This document shows positions 32,236-40,182 of a stretch of 43,337 nt of DNA, in pieces (the first letter of the stretch is position 1; each line of letters begins with the position of its first letter). Source of the stretch: an uncultured Bacteroidales bacterium (GTDB lineage Bacteria > Bacteroidota > Bacteroidia > Bacteroidales > Muribaculaceae); the NCBI GenBank assembly GCA_902782465.1, contig CACZNH010000019.1, positions 1-43,337 of the forward strand. The letters are read 5' to 3'. A program made the position numbers and the translations under genes. The notes under the pieces were generated by a model. That model searched no databases and had not been told where the DNA came from. It saw only the letters and a list, made by a program, of their open reading frames with translations.

Positions 32236-34088
32236 GACCACGGATTTTCATACTCTTGTTGTTGGCTTGTGCGATGCCTGCCTGGGCGCAGACGGTCGAT
32301 GCGGTCGTGTCGCAGTCAAGCACCGAGGTTGACTGCCGCGACATGCGCAATACCCGCATCAGCGAGCATCGCGTCTATCAGTTGCTCCATGAGCGGGCCA
32401 GCGACATGGCGCAGTTTGAGATAGGGTGCAACAAGTGGCAGAAGCTGACCGACTTTAATGGCCAGGTGACCGATGCCACCGGCAAGGTAATCCGCAAGTT
32501 CAAGAAAGGCGAACTCAAGCGCAGTGACCTGAGCAGCAGTTTTGCCGATGACCTGTATACGTTAAGGCTCGACTATACACCGCCCAGCTATCCCATTACG
32601 ATAGAATTCAACTGGGTCACCGAGGGTAACAACGGCAATTTCGGATTCCCGACCTTTGCGCCCGTTGAAGCCTTCAATGCCAGGGTGGAGCACGCCAGTT
32701 ATGTGCTCACGGCACCGGCCGAGATGGCCTGCCGCTACCTGTGCCTCAATACTGATGCCCAGGTGACGCAGAGCACTTTGAGCGATGGCCGCATCCGCTA
32801 TGAGGCGCACATGGATAACGTACCTGCCATCGACGACGAGCCCTATCTGCCATCGGTTCGTGAAATCCTGCCGCACATCATGTGGGCGCCAGGCAAGTTT
32901 GAGTTCCATGGCGTTGGCGGCGACATGTCCACGTGGCAGGGGCTCGGGACCTGGAACCAGTCGTTGCGCCAGGGACGTCAGGAACTGTCGCCCGAATTCA
33001 AGGCGCAGCTGCATGCCATGACCGATACCTGCTCCAGCGACCGCAGCAAGGTGGATGTCATCTACCGCTACCTGGCTCAGACCACGCGTTATGTGAGTAT
33101 CCAGCTGGGCATCGGCGGTTGGCAACCTTTCCCCGCGAGCGAGGTGTGCCGCACCGGATTTGGCGACTGCAAGGGCTTGTCCAATTACATGTGCGCCATG
33201 CTGCAGGAGGTGGGCCTACCTGCTAACTATGTGGTCATCGCCAACAACCGGCGTCACCTCACCACCGACTTCCCGTCCAATCAGTTTAATCACGCCATTA
33301 CCCAGGTGCCGCTGCCCGGCGACACCCTGTGGCTCGAGTGCACCGCTTCGGCCTTTGTGCCGCTGGGCTATGTGCATGAAGGCATTGCCGGCAACGATGC
33401 CCTGTTGATTCACGACGGTGGCGGCCACTTGGTGAAATTGCCCCGCTACACTCCCGAGCAGAATGCGTCTTACAATCGGGCACACGTCACGTTGCAGGCC
33501 GATGGCAGCGCTACGGTCGATGTCAACCTGCGCTATGAGTGCCGGCAGTATGAGGACATGCTGCCGCTGGTGTCCCGCACCGAGCAACAGCGCCGGGATG
33601 ATATGCTCAAGCGCATCAACATGCAGACCGTCACGCTTGGCGATTTCACCTTCGCCGAGCACAAGCAGAGCTATGCCGTGCCGCACATCGATGTCTCCAT
33701 GCAGCTCAAGGCACGCAAGCTGGCGGGCATCACAGGTTCGCGCATGTTTGTCCCTGTGGGCATCTTCCGCAATGTGACCGTGCCGCGGGCTCTGCAACAG
33801 CGAGTACAACCCGTCAACATCGATTATGGCTATGTCGATGTTGATACGCTGGTTCTCACCGTCCCCGAGGGCTATGAGATTGAGGCCGTGCCCCAGCCGG
33901 TCCACGAGGAGACCCCCCTGGGCGAATTGTCACAGACTTATGAGGTCAATGACGGCACCGTTACTGTTGTCACTCGCCACCTGATGCGTGACGGCAGCTA
34001 TCCTGCCTCAGAATACGCCACCTTGCGCGGTCTCAAAACGGCCGTCAAGCGGGCCTGTGACCAACGCATCGTCCTGCGCCGCAAGTGA
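32232..34088 (+). CDS. secreted DUF3857/transglutaminase-like protein
   Basis: A 618-residue paralogue of the upstream gene with its own signal peptide (residues 1-20, ending WAQ). The papain-like triad can be read: Cys in FGDCKGLSNYMCAMLQEVG, His in NQFNHAITQVPLPG and the acidic position in LWLECTAS. It may therefore be active, unlike its neighbour. Four-base overlap implies coupled translation and perhaps a complex of an active and an inactive partner outside the inner membrane. Substrate unknown. Confidence 0.88.
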   Translation: MRPRIFILLLLACAMPAWAQTVDAVVSQSSTEVDCRDMRNTRISEHRVYQLLHERASDMAQFEIGCNKWQKLTDFNGQVTDATGKVIRKFKKGELKRSDLSSSFADDLYTLRLDYTPPSYPITIEFNWVTEGNNGNFGFPTFAPVEAFNARVEHASYVLTAPAEMACRYLCLNTDAQVTQSTLSDGRIRYEAHMDNVPAIDDEPYLPSVREILPHIMWAPGKFEFHGVGGDMSTWQGLGTWNQSLRQGRQELSPEFKAQLHAMTDTCSSDRSKVDVIYRYLAQTTRYVSIQLGIGGWQPFPASEVCRTGFGDCKGLSNYMCAMLQEVGLPANYVVIANNRRHLTTDFPSNQFNHAITQVPLPGDTLWLECTASAFVPLGYVHEGIAGNDALLIHDGGGHLVKLPRYTPEQNASYNRAHVTLQADGSATVDVNLRYECRQYEDMLPLVSRTEQQRRDDMLKRINMQTVTLGDFTFAEHKQSYAVPHIDVSMQLKARKLAGITGSRMFVPVGIFRNVTVPRALQQRVQPVNIDYGYVDVDTLVLTVPEGYEIEAVPQPVHEETPLGELSQTYEVNDGTVTVVTRHLMRDGSYPASEYATLRGLKTAVKRACDQRIVLRRK

Positions 34089-34116
34089 AAACTGACAACT
34101 GAAAACTGAAAACAGA
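34089..34116. repeat. heptamer array, AAACTGA unit
   Basis: Four 7-base units begin the base after the DUF3857 stop and end two bases before the WbuC start codon. The unit matches, in the same sense relative to the downstream gene, the array upstream of the reductase at 40072. Confidence 0.85.
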
Positions 34117-34118
34117 AT

Positions 34119-34523
34119 ATGAAGATAATAGATGATAAACTGGTGGATGCGCTGGCCGTGCAGGCCAAGCAGTCGCCCAGACTGAGGATGAATTACAATT
34201 TCCATCAAAGCCTTGAGGACAAGTGCCATCGTTTCCTCAATGCCCTGGAACCGGGCACTCAGGTGCCTGTGCATCATCATCCCACCAAGGACGAGACCTT
34301 TGTCATCCTGAAGGGTAGGGTGAAGGTGTTGATTTACAACGATGAGGGCGAGGTTGTCGAGTCCTGCATCCTGAGTCACGAGGACGGCGTGTACGGAGCC
34401 GACATCCCCAAGAACGTGTGGCACCGCCTTGAGTGCCTGGAGCCATGCGTGCTGCTGGAATGCAAAGAGGGTCCATTCGTCGAGCACGAGGTGGATGGCA
34501 TCCTGGAAATAGTTAGAAGTTAG
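34119..34523 (+). CDS. WbuC-family cupin metalloprotein
   Basis: A 134-residue single-domain cupin. The metal-binding first motif is VPVHHHPTKDETFVILKGRV (residues 49-68), and the second is DIPKNVWHRLECLEP. WbuC proteins occur beside O-antigen genes, and their reaction is not established; here no such locus is adjacent. The last residues Ile-Val-Arg-Ser-stop come from a heptamer array, as in the permease gene. Confidence 0.85.
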   Translation: MKIIDDKLVDALAVQAKQSPRLRMNYNFHQSLEDKCHRFLNALEPGTQVPVHHHPTKDETFVILKGRVKVLIYNDEGEVVESCILSHEDGVYGADIPKNVWHRLECLEPCVLLECKEGPFVEHEVDGILEIVRS

Positions 34524-34546
34524 GAGTTAGAAGTTAGGGGTTAGAA
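34512..34546. repeat. heptamer array, GTTAGAA unit
   Basis: Five exact 7-base units (GTTAGAA, GTTAGGA, GTTAGAA, GTTAGGG, GTTAGAA). The WbuC stop TAG lies within the second unit. Confidence 0.9.
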
Positions 34547-34607
34547 GTTTGGGCCTCGCCTTGGTGTGGCCGCAGCCTCATTAGGGGCGGCAGAATGATA
34601 GGCAGGC

Positions 34608-34736
34608 CTATAGCTTTCTAAGCGGAAACTGAATAAGCGCAGTATTAGGGAAATATGAAGAAAGGGACGTAACCGAGGCCATGGAGATATGGAACGAGGT
34701 GGTGCGTGATGGCATTGCTAATAACATTTTTTTCAT
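34608..34736 (-). pseudogene. duplicated start of the M13 peptidase gene running into unrelated sequence
   Basis: Leftward from the element at 34781 there is a promoter, ATG and first seven codons (MKKMLLA) nearly identical to the M13 peptidase gene at 28469. After MKKMLLAM the frame continues 34 codons through the antisense of the acetyltransferase remnant to a TAG at 34608. The 42-codon chimera has no sensible product and is probably a recombination scar, although it may be transcribed. Confidence 0.65.
34641..34719 (+). pseudogene. remnant of a GNAT-family acetyltransferase
   Basis: Rightward translation from 34651 gives KYEERDVTEAMEIWNEVVRD then GIA, which matches the N-terminal part of GNAT acetyltransferases of the phosphinothricin-acetyltransferase-like type. 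Just before it, AGT ATT AGG is followed by one extra G that shifts the frame. After GIA the similarity ends at the joint with the M13-like copy. No complete gene remains. Confidence 0.6.
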
Positions 34737-34780
34737 TATAAATATTAACTGTTTAGGTTATATGATTGGGTTGAGACCGC

Positions 34781-34788
34781 AAAAGTAA
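34781..34788 (-). promoter_or_regulatory. -7 element in the duplicated M13 leader
   Basis: Leftward TACTTTTG followed by CGG, the same as at 28521-28514, in a region of about 80 bp that matches the M13 leader with small gaps. Confidence 0.5.
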
Positions 34789-34792
34789 CACA

Positions 34793-34830
34793 AAATATTC
34801 CACAACACCTCGATGCTGCGGAATATTTTC
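34793..34830 (+). terminator. probable terminator
   Basis: AAAATATTCC at 34793-34802 pairs with GGAATATTTT at 34821-34830, and CCTTTTTC follows on the plus strand. It lies between the end of the scar region and the convergent cupin gene. Confidence 0.6.
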
Positions 34831-34872
34831 CTTTTTCGTTTGAATATGAGCGCCAAGTGCCTGGATGCGGTC

Positions 34873-35874
34873 CTATTTTACGGCATCGTACACCTCGTCG
34901 GTGACAGGCTCCAGCCACTCGTTGGAGGCGCCTTCCTGCACGTCCTTGTGATAGGTCAGGTGCTGGAACCAGCTGTCGCTGGCCGCACCGTGCCAGTGCT
35001 TGGCCTCGGCAGGGATGGCGATGACGGCGCCGGGAGTCATCTCGACGGCAGGCTTGCCCCATTCCTGATACCAGCCGCGTCCGGCGGCGCAGATGAGCAC
35101 CTGCACCTGCTTGTGGTGCACATGCCAGTTGTTGCGGCAGCGGGGCTCGAAGGTGACGTTGAACAGGCCACCGCCCATGTCGGCCAGGTAGCTGTTGCCG
35201 ATGAAGAATTCCCCGTAGGGGTTGAGCTCACCCTTGGGCCACTGGCTGCGCAGGGTGTAGCCCTGCTCGTTGAGCCATGCACACAGCTCGTCCACCAGCT
35301 GCTGGCTGTTGCCCATGTTCACGGCGCCCTGCTTGTGTGCCGCCAGCTGCGGTGCCACGCCCTCAAAGCCGCTCAGTGCAGCCACGGTCACGATTTCGCG
35401 GTCGGCGGCGTTGAGCTGGTCACCGGCAAAGATGTCGCCAAACAGATGGGCCTTCAGGTAATAGTCGTCCTGGGGGCAGAAGGTGTAGTCGAAGGGGCGT
35501 CCCGACAGCTGCGTCTGGTTCTTCTTGCCCAGCTCGAATGCCTTGCGGGCATCGTCCCACTCGGCGGGACGTGTCCAGGGCTTACCTTCCTGCCAAGCAG
35601 GATTGCGGTTTTCCAGGACCTTGCCCAGCACGTCCAGCGCGTTGAGCGAGCGCGGGAATCCCGTGTAGGCATAGAGTTGTGAGAAAGCCTCTTTCAGTTC
35701 GTTGACGGTCACACCGTTGTCGAGTGCCTGTCGCACCGCCGGTTCCAACCTTACCAAGTCGCCCTGTGCCATCAGGCAGGCACAAGCCGCCAAACCCTGC
35801 TGACGTTCGGTCAGCGTCTGTCCGTTTACTGTTGCCATAGCCAATAATGCTAAAAATAATGCTACGATTCTCAT
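34873..35874 (-). CDS. carboxymuconolactone decarboxylase-cupin fusion, secreted
   Basis: A 333-residue protein with a signal peptide (residues 1-18). Two carboxymuconolactone decarboxylase-like (AhpD-fold) helical units follow: VRQALDNGVTVNELKEAFSQLYAYTGFPRSLNAL, then AADREIVTVAALSGFEGVAPQLAAHKQGAVNMG. The C-terminal cupin has WHVHHKQVQVLICAAGRGWY and IPAEAKHWHGAA metal motifs. Related fusions occur in Bacteroidetes with flavodoxin and hydrolase genes. Its ATG overlaps the hydrolase stop by four bases; it is last in the AraC-divergent operon. Confidence 0.88.
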   Translation of the reverse strand: MRIVALFLALLAMATVNGQTLTERQQGLAACACLMAQGDLVRLEPAVRQALDNGVTVNELKEAFSQLYAYTGFPRSLNALDVLGKVLENRNPAWQEGKPWTRPAEWDDARKAFELGKKNQTQLSGRPFDYTFCPQDDYYLKAHLFGDIFAGDQLNAADREIVTVAALSGFEGVAPQLAAHKQGAVNMGNSQQLVDELCAWLNEQGYTLRSQWPKGELNPYGEFFIGNSYLADMGGGLFNVTFEPRCRNNWHVHHKQVQVLICAAGRGWYQEWGKPAVEMTPGAVIAIPAEAKHWHGAASDSWFQHLTYHKDVQEGASNEWLEPVTDEVYDAVK

Positions 35875-36962
35875 TTCAGATTATCCTTGAAGAATTGTTC
35901 CATCTTGTCGTAGGGAATCCTGCCGTTCAGGTCGTCATACAGGTCGGTGTGCACCGCCCCGGGGATGATGAGCAGTTCCTTGTTGCCCACGGTCTTGCTC
36001 ACGCCCTCGACCTTCACGCCCGTCATCTTCTCGAACGCGTATTCGCTGAAGTAGCGCGAATGGGCCTTCTCGCCGTGGATGAGCAGCACGGGGTTCTCAA
36101 TCTCGTGGGCCCACGCCAGCAGCGGCTGGTTCATGAACGACTGGCAACCGGTCACGTTCCATCCGTCGGTCGAGTTGCCGCTGCGCTCGTGGTAGCCGCG
36201 CTTGGTCTTGTAGTAGTCATAGTAGTCCTTGACAAAGAAGGGAGCGTCCTCGGGCAGCGGGTCAACGACGCCACCGGCACGCTTGTAGGTGCCAGCCTTG
36301 TAGTCCTCGGTGCGCTGGGTGGCGATGGCGCGGCGCTTGTCCATGCGCTGCTCCTTGGTGTCCTCGCTCTTGAAGTAGCCCTCCACGTTCACCTTGCTCA
36401 TGTCATACATCGTCGCGGCGACGGTGGCCTTGATGCGCGGGTCGAGGGCAGCGGCATTGACTGCCATACCACCGAAGCCGCAGATGCCGATGATGCCGAT
36501 GCGCTCAGGGTCCACATTGTCCTGCACGCTCAGGAAATCGACGGCAGCAAGGAAGTCCTCGGTATTGATGTCGGGCGAAGCCATGCGGCGCGGTTCGCCA
36601 CCGCTCTCACCGGTGAATGAGGGGTCAAAGGCGATGGTCAGGAAGCCACGCTCGGCCATGTGCTGGGCATACAGTCCGCTCGACTGCTCCTTCACGGCGC
36701 CAAACGGTCCGCTCACGGCGATGGCGGCCAGCTTGCCCGTAGCGCCCTTGGGGGTGTACATGTCGGCAGCCAGTTCGATGCCGTAGCGGTTCTTGAAGGT
36801 GACCTTCTTGTGGTCCACCTTGTCACTCTTGGGGAACGTCTTGTCCCACTCCTGTGTCAGTTGCAATGTCGTATTCATGTCTTGTTCGTTTTTTTCACTC
36901 TGTTGTGTGCAGGCGGCGAGCATCAAGCTCAACATCACTGTGGCAAATATCAGTTTCTTCAT
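35871..36962 (-). CDS. alpha/beta hydrolase, lipoprotein, dienelactone-hydrolase/YcjY-like
   Basis: A 363-residue alpha/beta-hydrolase-fold protein with a lipoprotein signal (LMLAAC, Cys18). The nucleophile elbow reads IGIIGICGFGGMAVNAAALD, which has Cys rather than Ser at the centre, as in dienelactone hydrolases and the YcjY group. VLLIHGEKAHSRYFSE probably gives the acid and PGAVHTDLYDD the His. The substrate is unknown. It lies six bases after the flavodoxin-like gene and overlaps the next one. Confidence 0.88.
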   Translation of the reverse strand: MKKLIFATVMLSLMLAACTQQSEKNEQDMNTTLQLTQEWDKTFPKSDKVDHKKVTFKNRYGIELAADMYTPKGATGKLAAIAVSGPFGAVKEQSSGLYAQHMAERGFLTIAFDPSFTGESGGEPRRMASPDINTEDFLAAVDFLSVQDNVDPERIGIIGICGFGGMAVNAAALDPRIKATVAATMYDMSKVNVEGYFKSEDTKEQRMDKRRAIATQRTEDYKAGTYKRAGGVVDPLPEDAPFFVKDYYDYYKTKRGYHERSGNSTDGWNVTGCQSFMNQPLLAWAHEIENPVLLIHGEKAHSRYFSEYAFEKMTGVKVEGVSKTVGNKELLIIPGAVHTDLYDDLNGRIPYDKMEQFFKDNLK

Positions 36963-36967
36963 CGTGA

Positions 36968-37507
36968 TTATATGTTGTTACCTAATTCGTAAGCCTCTTG
37001 CAGCTTGGGATTGCCTTCAATGTCGCGGGCACCGTTCACCCCACCGCAGAAGAGTGTGCCGGCCAGGCGGCTCTTGGGATAGCAGTCAATCCATCCCGTC
37101 AGGCCAGCCTCGGCGCGCTTGGGAACCTGCTCCTCGTCCTCGGCGGCAGTGGTCATCAGATAGATGTCGCGGAACTGATAGTCCAGCGGATACATCGCGT
37201 TCATGCGGTCGATGAGGGTCTTCATCTGTCCGCTCATCTCGTAATAGTAGATGGGTGTTGCCCAAGCCACGACATCGGCCTTGAGCACCTTGTCCATGAT
37301 GCCGTTCACGTCGTCGTTGATGACGCATCGGCCCAGCTGCTGGCAGGCCAGGCAACCCTTGCAGAACTGGATGTCCTTGCCCACGAGGGAAATCTTCTCC
37401 ACCTCGTGTCCGGCAGCCTGGGCTCCCTCAACAAACTTATCGGCGAGCAGGTCGCTGTTTGAGCCATGGCGCAGGCTCGTTGAGATGACAATCACATTCT
37501 TCATCAT
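36968..37507 (-). CDS. NADPH-dependent FMN reductase/flavodoxin-like protein
   Basis: A 179-residue flavoprotein of the IsiW/iron-sulfur-flavoprotein-like branch. ISTSLRHGSNSDLLADKF is the phosphate-binding loop, CKGCLACQQLGRC is a Cys-rich segment and VAWATPIYYYEMSGQMKTLIDR contacts FMN. It is cytoplasmic, having no signal peptide. It is the second gene of the operon after the hexapeptide acetyltransferase. Confidence 0.9.
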   Translation of the reverse strand: MMKNVIVISTSLRHGSNSDLLADKFVEGAQAAGHEVEKISLVGKDIQFCKGCLACQQLGRCVINDDVNGIMDKVLKADVVAWATPIYYYEMSGQMKTLIDRMNAMYPLDYQFRDIYLMTTAAEDEEQVPKRAEAGLTGWIDCYPKSRLAGTLFCGGVNGARDIEGNPKLQEAYELGNNI

Positions 37508-37542
37508 ATTTCCTTATTTTTTGTTTTGTTTGTTTTGTTTGT

Positions 37543-38109
37543 TTAGTCTATGCGCTTGATAAATTTGGCAGGGACGCCGCCAACGATGGTGTTGGGCGCG
37601 ACATCTTTGGTCACGACAGCTCCGGCAGCGACGATGGCACCGTCACCGATGGTGACGCCGGGCAGCACCGTGGCATTGGCACCAATCCACACGTTCTTGC
37701 CGATGTGGATGGGCGCGTAGGTCATGCCGGCACGTTCCTTGGGGTCCATCATGTGGTTGAGCGTCGCCAGCACCACGTTGTGGCCGATGAGTGCCCCCTC
37801 GTCGATGGTGATGCCGCCCTGGTCCTGGAACTTGCAGCCCATGTTGATGAACACGCGTTCGCCCACCACGGTATTCTTGCCGCAGTCGGTGTGGAACGGC
37901 GGGAACATCCCGACGCTATGGGGCACCTCACGTCCCCATAGCTGCTCGAGCAGGTCGTGCAGCGCTTCGGGCGTGTGGTACTTGCCGTTGATTTCGGCCG
38001 TGATTTGCAGGGCCTCCTGCGACAGCTTGTGGAACATCATGTGCACCTCCGAGCCGCCCTCGATGGGCTGCCCCGATGCCATGTAGTCCCTGAATTCCTG
38101 TATTGTCAT
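37543..38109 (-). CDS. hexapeptide-repeat O-acetyltransferase, maltose/galactoside type
   Basis: A 188-residue left-handed beta-helix acetyltransferase of the Maa/LacA/NodL type using acetyl-CoA. [21 protein letters not shown] and the run [25 protein letters not shown] are hexapeptide repeats; [12 protein letters not shown] holds the catalytic His. The frame is open to 38217, but the first 36 residues do not fit and include the leader, so the ATG at 38109 is used. It is the first gene of an operon divergent from an AraC regulator. Confidence 0.9.
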   Translation of the reverse strand: MTIQEFRDYMASGQPIEGGSEVHMMFHKLSQEALQITAEINGKYHTPEALHDLLEQLWGREVPHSVGMFPPFHTDCGKNTVVGERVFINMGCKFQDQGGITIDEGALIGHNVVLATLNHMMDPKERAGMTYAPIHIGKNVWIGANATVLPGVTIGDGAIVAAGAVVTKDVAPNTIVGGVPAKFIKRID

Positions 38110-38159
38110 GAAATCACTATTATTGCGATGGTTGAGATGAATGCATCTTGAATGCAGTG

Positions 38160-38182
38160 CAAAATTAGTCAATCTATTTGAC
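38160..38182 (-). promoter_or_regulatory. promoter region of the hexapeptide transferase operon, with inverted repeat
   Basis: Leftward TAATTTTG at 38167-38160 is the -7 element. Immediately upstream is GTCAA-N5-TTGAC at 38168-38182, a candidate operator for the divergent AraC protein. Confidence 0.5.
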
Positions 38183-38259
38183 AACGCTGTTACACATATT
38201 AGCTGACAATCTACCAATTTAGCCGAAAAATGATGCTGTCGTCAGTTTTTGATACCATT

Positions 38260-38292
38260 TTTGTCTTATTTTTCGGTTTTTTTGTATTTTTG
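38260..38292 (+). promoter_or_regulatory. promoter of the first araC-type gene
   Basis: TTTG at 38260-38263, 21-base spacer, TATTTTTG at 38285-38292 followed by CA. It supports the ATG at 38318. Confidence 0.7.
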
Positions 38293-38317
38293 CAGGGTTA
38301 GTTCACGAATAATCACG

Positions 38318-39217
38318 ATGGCGATGAAGAATATCCTGAAAGTTGACAACCCCAACGATTATGCCCGCTTTGTGGATGCCCCCGAGCTGCATCCGCTGGT
38401 GAGCGTCATCCACTACGATGAGTTGGCACCTTTTCGCCACAGCCTGAACAACTACGGCGTCTATGGGCTCTTCATCCAGCGCCAGTTCCCCAAGTCGCTC
38501 TCTTACGGCATGAAAACCATGCAGGTGACCGATGCCTCGATTATCGCTGTCGCGCCGGGGCAGCTGGGTGGACTGGAGGACAACGGCGAGCGCATCTCGT
38601 TGAGCGGGTGGGTGGTCCTGTGGTCGCCCGAGCTGCTGCATGGTTCTGAGCTGGAACACCACATGGACCGCTATCAGTTTTTCTCTTATTTCTTCACCGA
38701 TTCACTGCGCATGGAGCCTGCCGAATGGCTCAGCATCACGCGGCTGGTCGAGCAGATGCGGCAGGAACTGACCGAGCACGACGACTCGCCCATGCTGCGC
38801 AGTATCCTGATGGGTTACCTGCGCCTGCTGCTGGAATACTGCAACCGCATCTACCAGCGTCAGCTCTCGCAGGAGGATTTAGCGGGCAACGACCTGTTGA
38901 AGCGGTTTCACGGCCTGCTGCAGCGGTACTTCAGCGAGGGACGCCAGCTGTCGCAGGGTCTGCCCACCGTGGCCTATTGCGCCTCGGAGTTGGCCTACTC
39001 GCCGCGCTACTTTGGCGACGTCGTCCGCAAGGCCACGGGCGGCACCGCCATCGGCTATATCCACACCTACGTCATCAACCAGGCCAAGAGCCTGCTCATG
39101 CACGGCCACAACATCAGCGAGACCTCCCACCTGCTGGGCTTTGACTACCCCCACCACTTCACCCGCCTGTTCAAGAAGGTGACAGGCCTCACCCCCAGCG
39201 AGTACCTCGGTAAATAA
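38318..39217 (+). CDS. AraC-family transcriptional regulator
   Basis: About 299 residues: an N-terminal cupin-like sensor part and a C-terminal double helix-turn-helix, seen in AYCASELAYSPRYFGDVVRKATGG and ISETSHLLGFDYPHHFTRLFKKVTGLTPSEY. The open frame extends to 38249 but holds the promoter. It stands divergent from the acetyltransferase, FMN reductase, hydrolase and CMD-cupin operon and is the likely regulator of it; the inducer is unknown. Confidence 0.9.
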   Translation: MAMKNILKVDNPNDYARFVDAPELHPLVSVIHYDELAPFRHSLNNYGVYGLFIQRQFPKSLSYGMKTMQVTDASIIAVAPGQLGGLEDNGERISLSGWVVLWSPELLHGSELEHHMDRYQFFSYFFTDSLRMEPAEWLSITRLVEQMRQELTEHDDSPMLRSILMGYLRLLLEYCNRIYQRQLSQEDLAGNDLLKRFHGLLQRYFSEGRQLSQGLPTVAYCASELAYSPRYFGDVVRKATGGTAIGYIHTYVINQAKSLLMHGHNISETSHLLGFDYPHHFTRLFKKVTGLTPSEYLGK

Positions 39218-39226
39218 GGCTTTCCC

Positions 39227-40072
39227 TTATCCGTAGTTCTCAATCAGGTATTTCACGAACTGCGGGTCGCCGAAGCTGATGGTGCCCGTGTCGTGCTGGT
39301 TGAGTGTGGCAATCTGTGCCATGTCGTCGTCGGTCAGCGTGAAGTCAAAGATGGCGAAATTCTGTGCCATGCGCTCCTTGTGGCTCGACTTGGGGATGGC
39401 GACGATGCCGCGTTGCGTGAGCCAGCGCAGGGCCACCTGAGCCGCGTTCTTGCCGTATTTTGCGCCAATGGTTGCCAGCGTCTCGCTCTTGACGATGCCG
39501 TCAACACCCTGTCCGCCGAGGGGGCCCCATGCCATCATGCGTGTGCCGAACTCAGCATGCGTCGGCTCGATGCCCGTCTGCTGAATCATCGCGTTGCACT
39601 GCAGCTGGTTGACCATCGGCTTCACGTCCACATAATGGGCGAAGTCAAAGAAACGGCCTGCCTGGAAGTTGCTCACGCCGATGGCGCGCACCTTGCCGTC
39701 GCGGTAGGCCCGTTCCATGGCCCGCCATGAGCCGAACACGTCGCCGTAGGCCTGATGGATGAGCAGCAGGTCGATGTAGTCGGTCTGCAGTTTGCGCAGG
39801 CTCTCGTCGATGCTGCGTGCGGCCTTTTCCTCACCCGCATTGCTGATCCACACTTTGGTCACGAGAAACAGGTCCTCGCGCTTGATGCCGCTCTTGCGCC
39901 AGGCATTGCCCACGCCTTCCTCGTTCTGATAGGCCTGTGCCGTGTCAATCAGGCGATAGCCCACGCTCAGCGCATCCGTCACGCATCGTTCACACTCGTC
40001 AGGGCTTACCAGAAACACGCCGTAGCCCAGGGTCGGCATCTCAACGCCGTTATTCAGTTTGATGGATTTCAT
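39227..40072 (-). CDS. aldo/keto reductase, 2,5-diketogluconate-reductase type
   Basis: A 281-residue NADPH-dependent reductase. The catalytic tetrad can be read as Asp and Tyr in YRLIDTAQAYQNEEGVG, Lys in FLVTKVWIS and His in LLLIHQAYG; GVSNFQAGRF and IVAIPKSSHKERMAQN (cofactor) follow. It reduces small aldehydes and ketones; the true substrate is unknown. It ends nine bases after the convergent araC-type gene. A long heptamer array lies in its leader. Confidence 0.92.
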   Translation of the reverse strand: MKSIKLNNGVEMPTLGYGVFLVSPDECERCVTDALSVGYRLIDTAQAYQNEEGVGNAWRKSGIKREDLFLVTKVWISNAGEEKAARSIDESLRKLQTDYIDLLLIHQAYGDVFGSWRAMERAYRDGKVRAIGVSNFQAGRFFDFAHYVDVKPMVNQLQCNAMIQQTGIEPTHAEFGTRMMAWGPLGGQGVDGIVKSETLATIGAKYGKNAAQVALRWLTQRGIVAIPKSSHKERMAQNFAIFDFTLTDDDMAQIATLNQHDTGTISFGDPQFVKYLIENYG

Positions 40073-40073
40073 T

Positions 40074-40143
40074 TGTTCAGTTGTCAGTTGTCAGTTTTCA
40101 GTTGTCAGTTGTCAGTTTTCAGTTTTCAGTTGTCAGTTTTCAG
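40074..40143. repeat. heptamer array, TTNTCAG unit
   Basis: Ten 7-base units, TTGTCAG or TTTTCAG after a first TGTTCAG, directly upstream of the reductase start codon. Read leftward the unit is CTGAAAA or CTGACAA, the same as at 34089-34116. Confidence 0.92.
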
Positions 40144-40182
40144 TTCGATAGCTAAAGCCTTCAGGCATTTAACTGTTCACTA

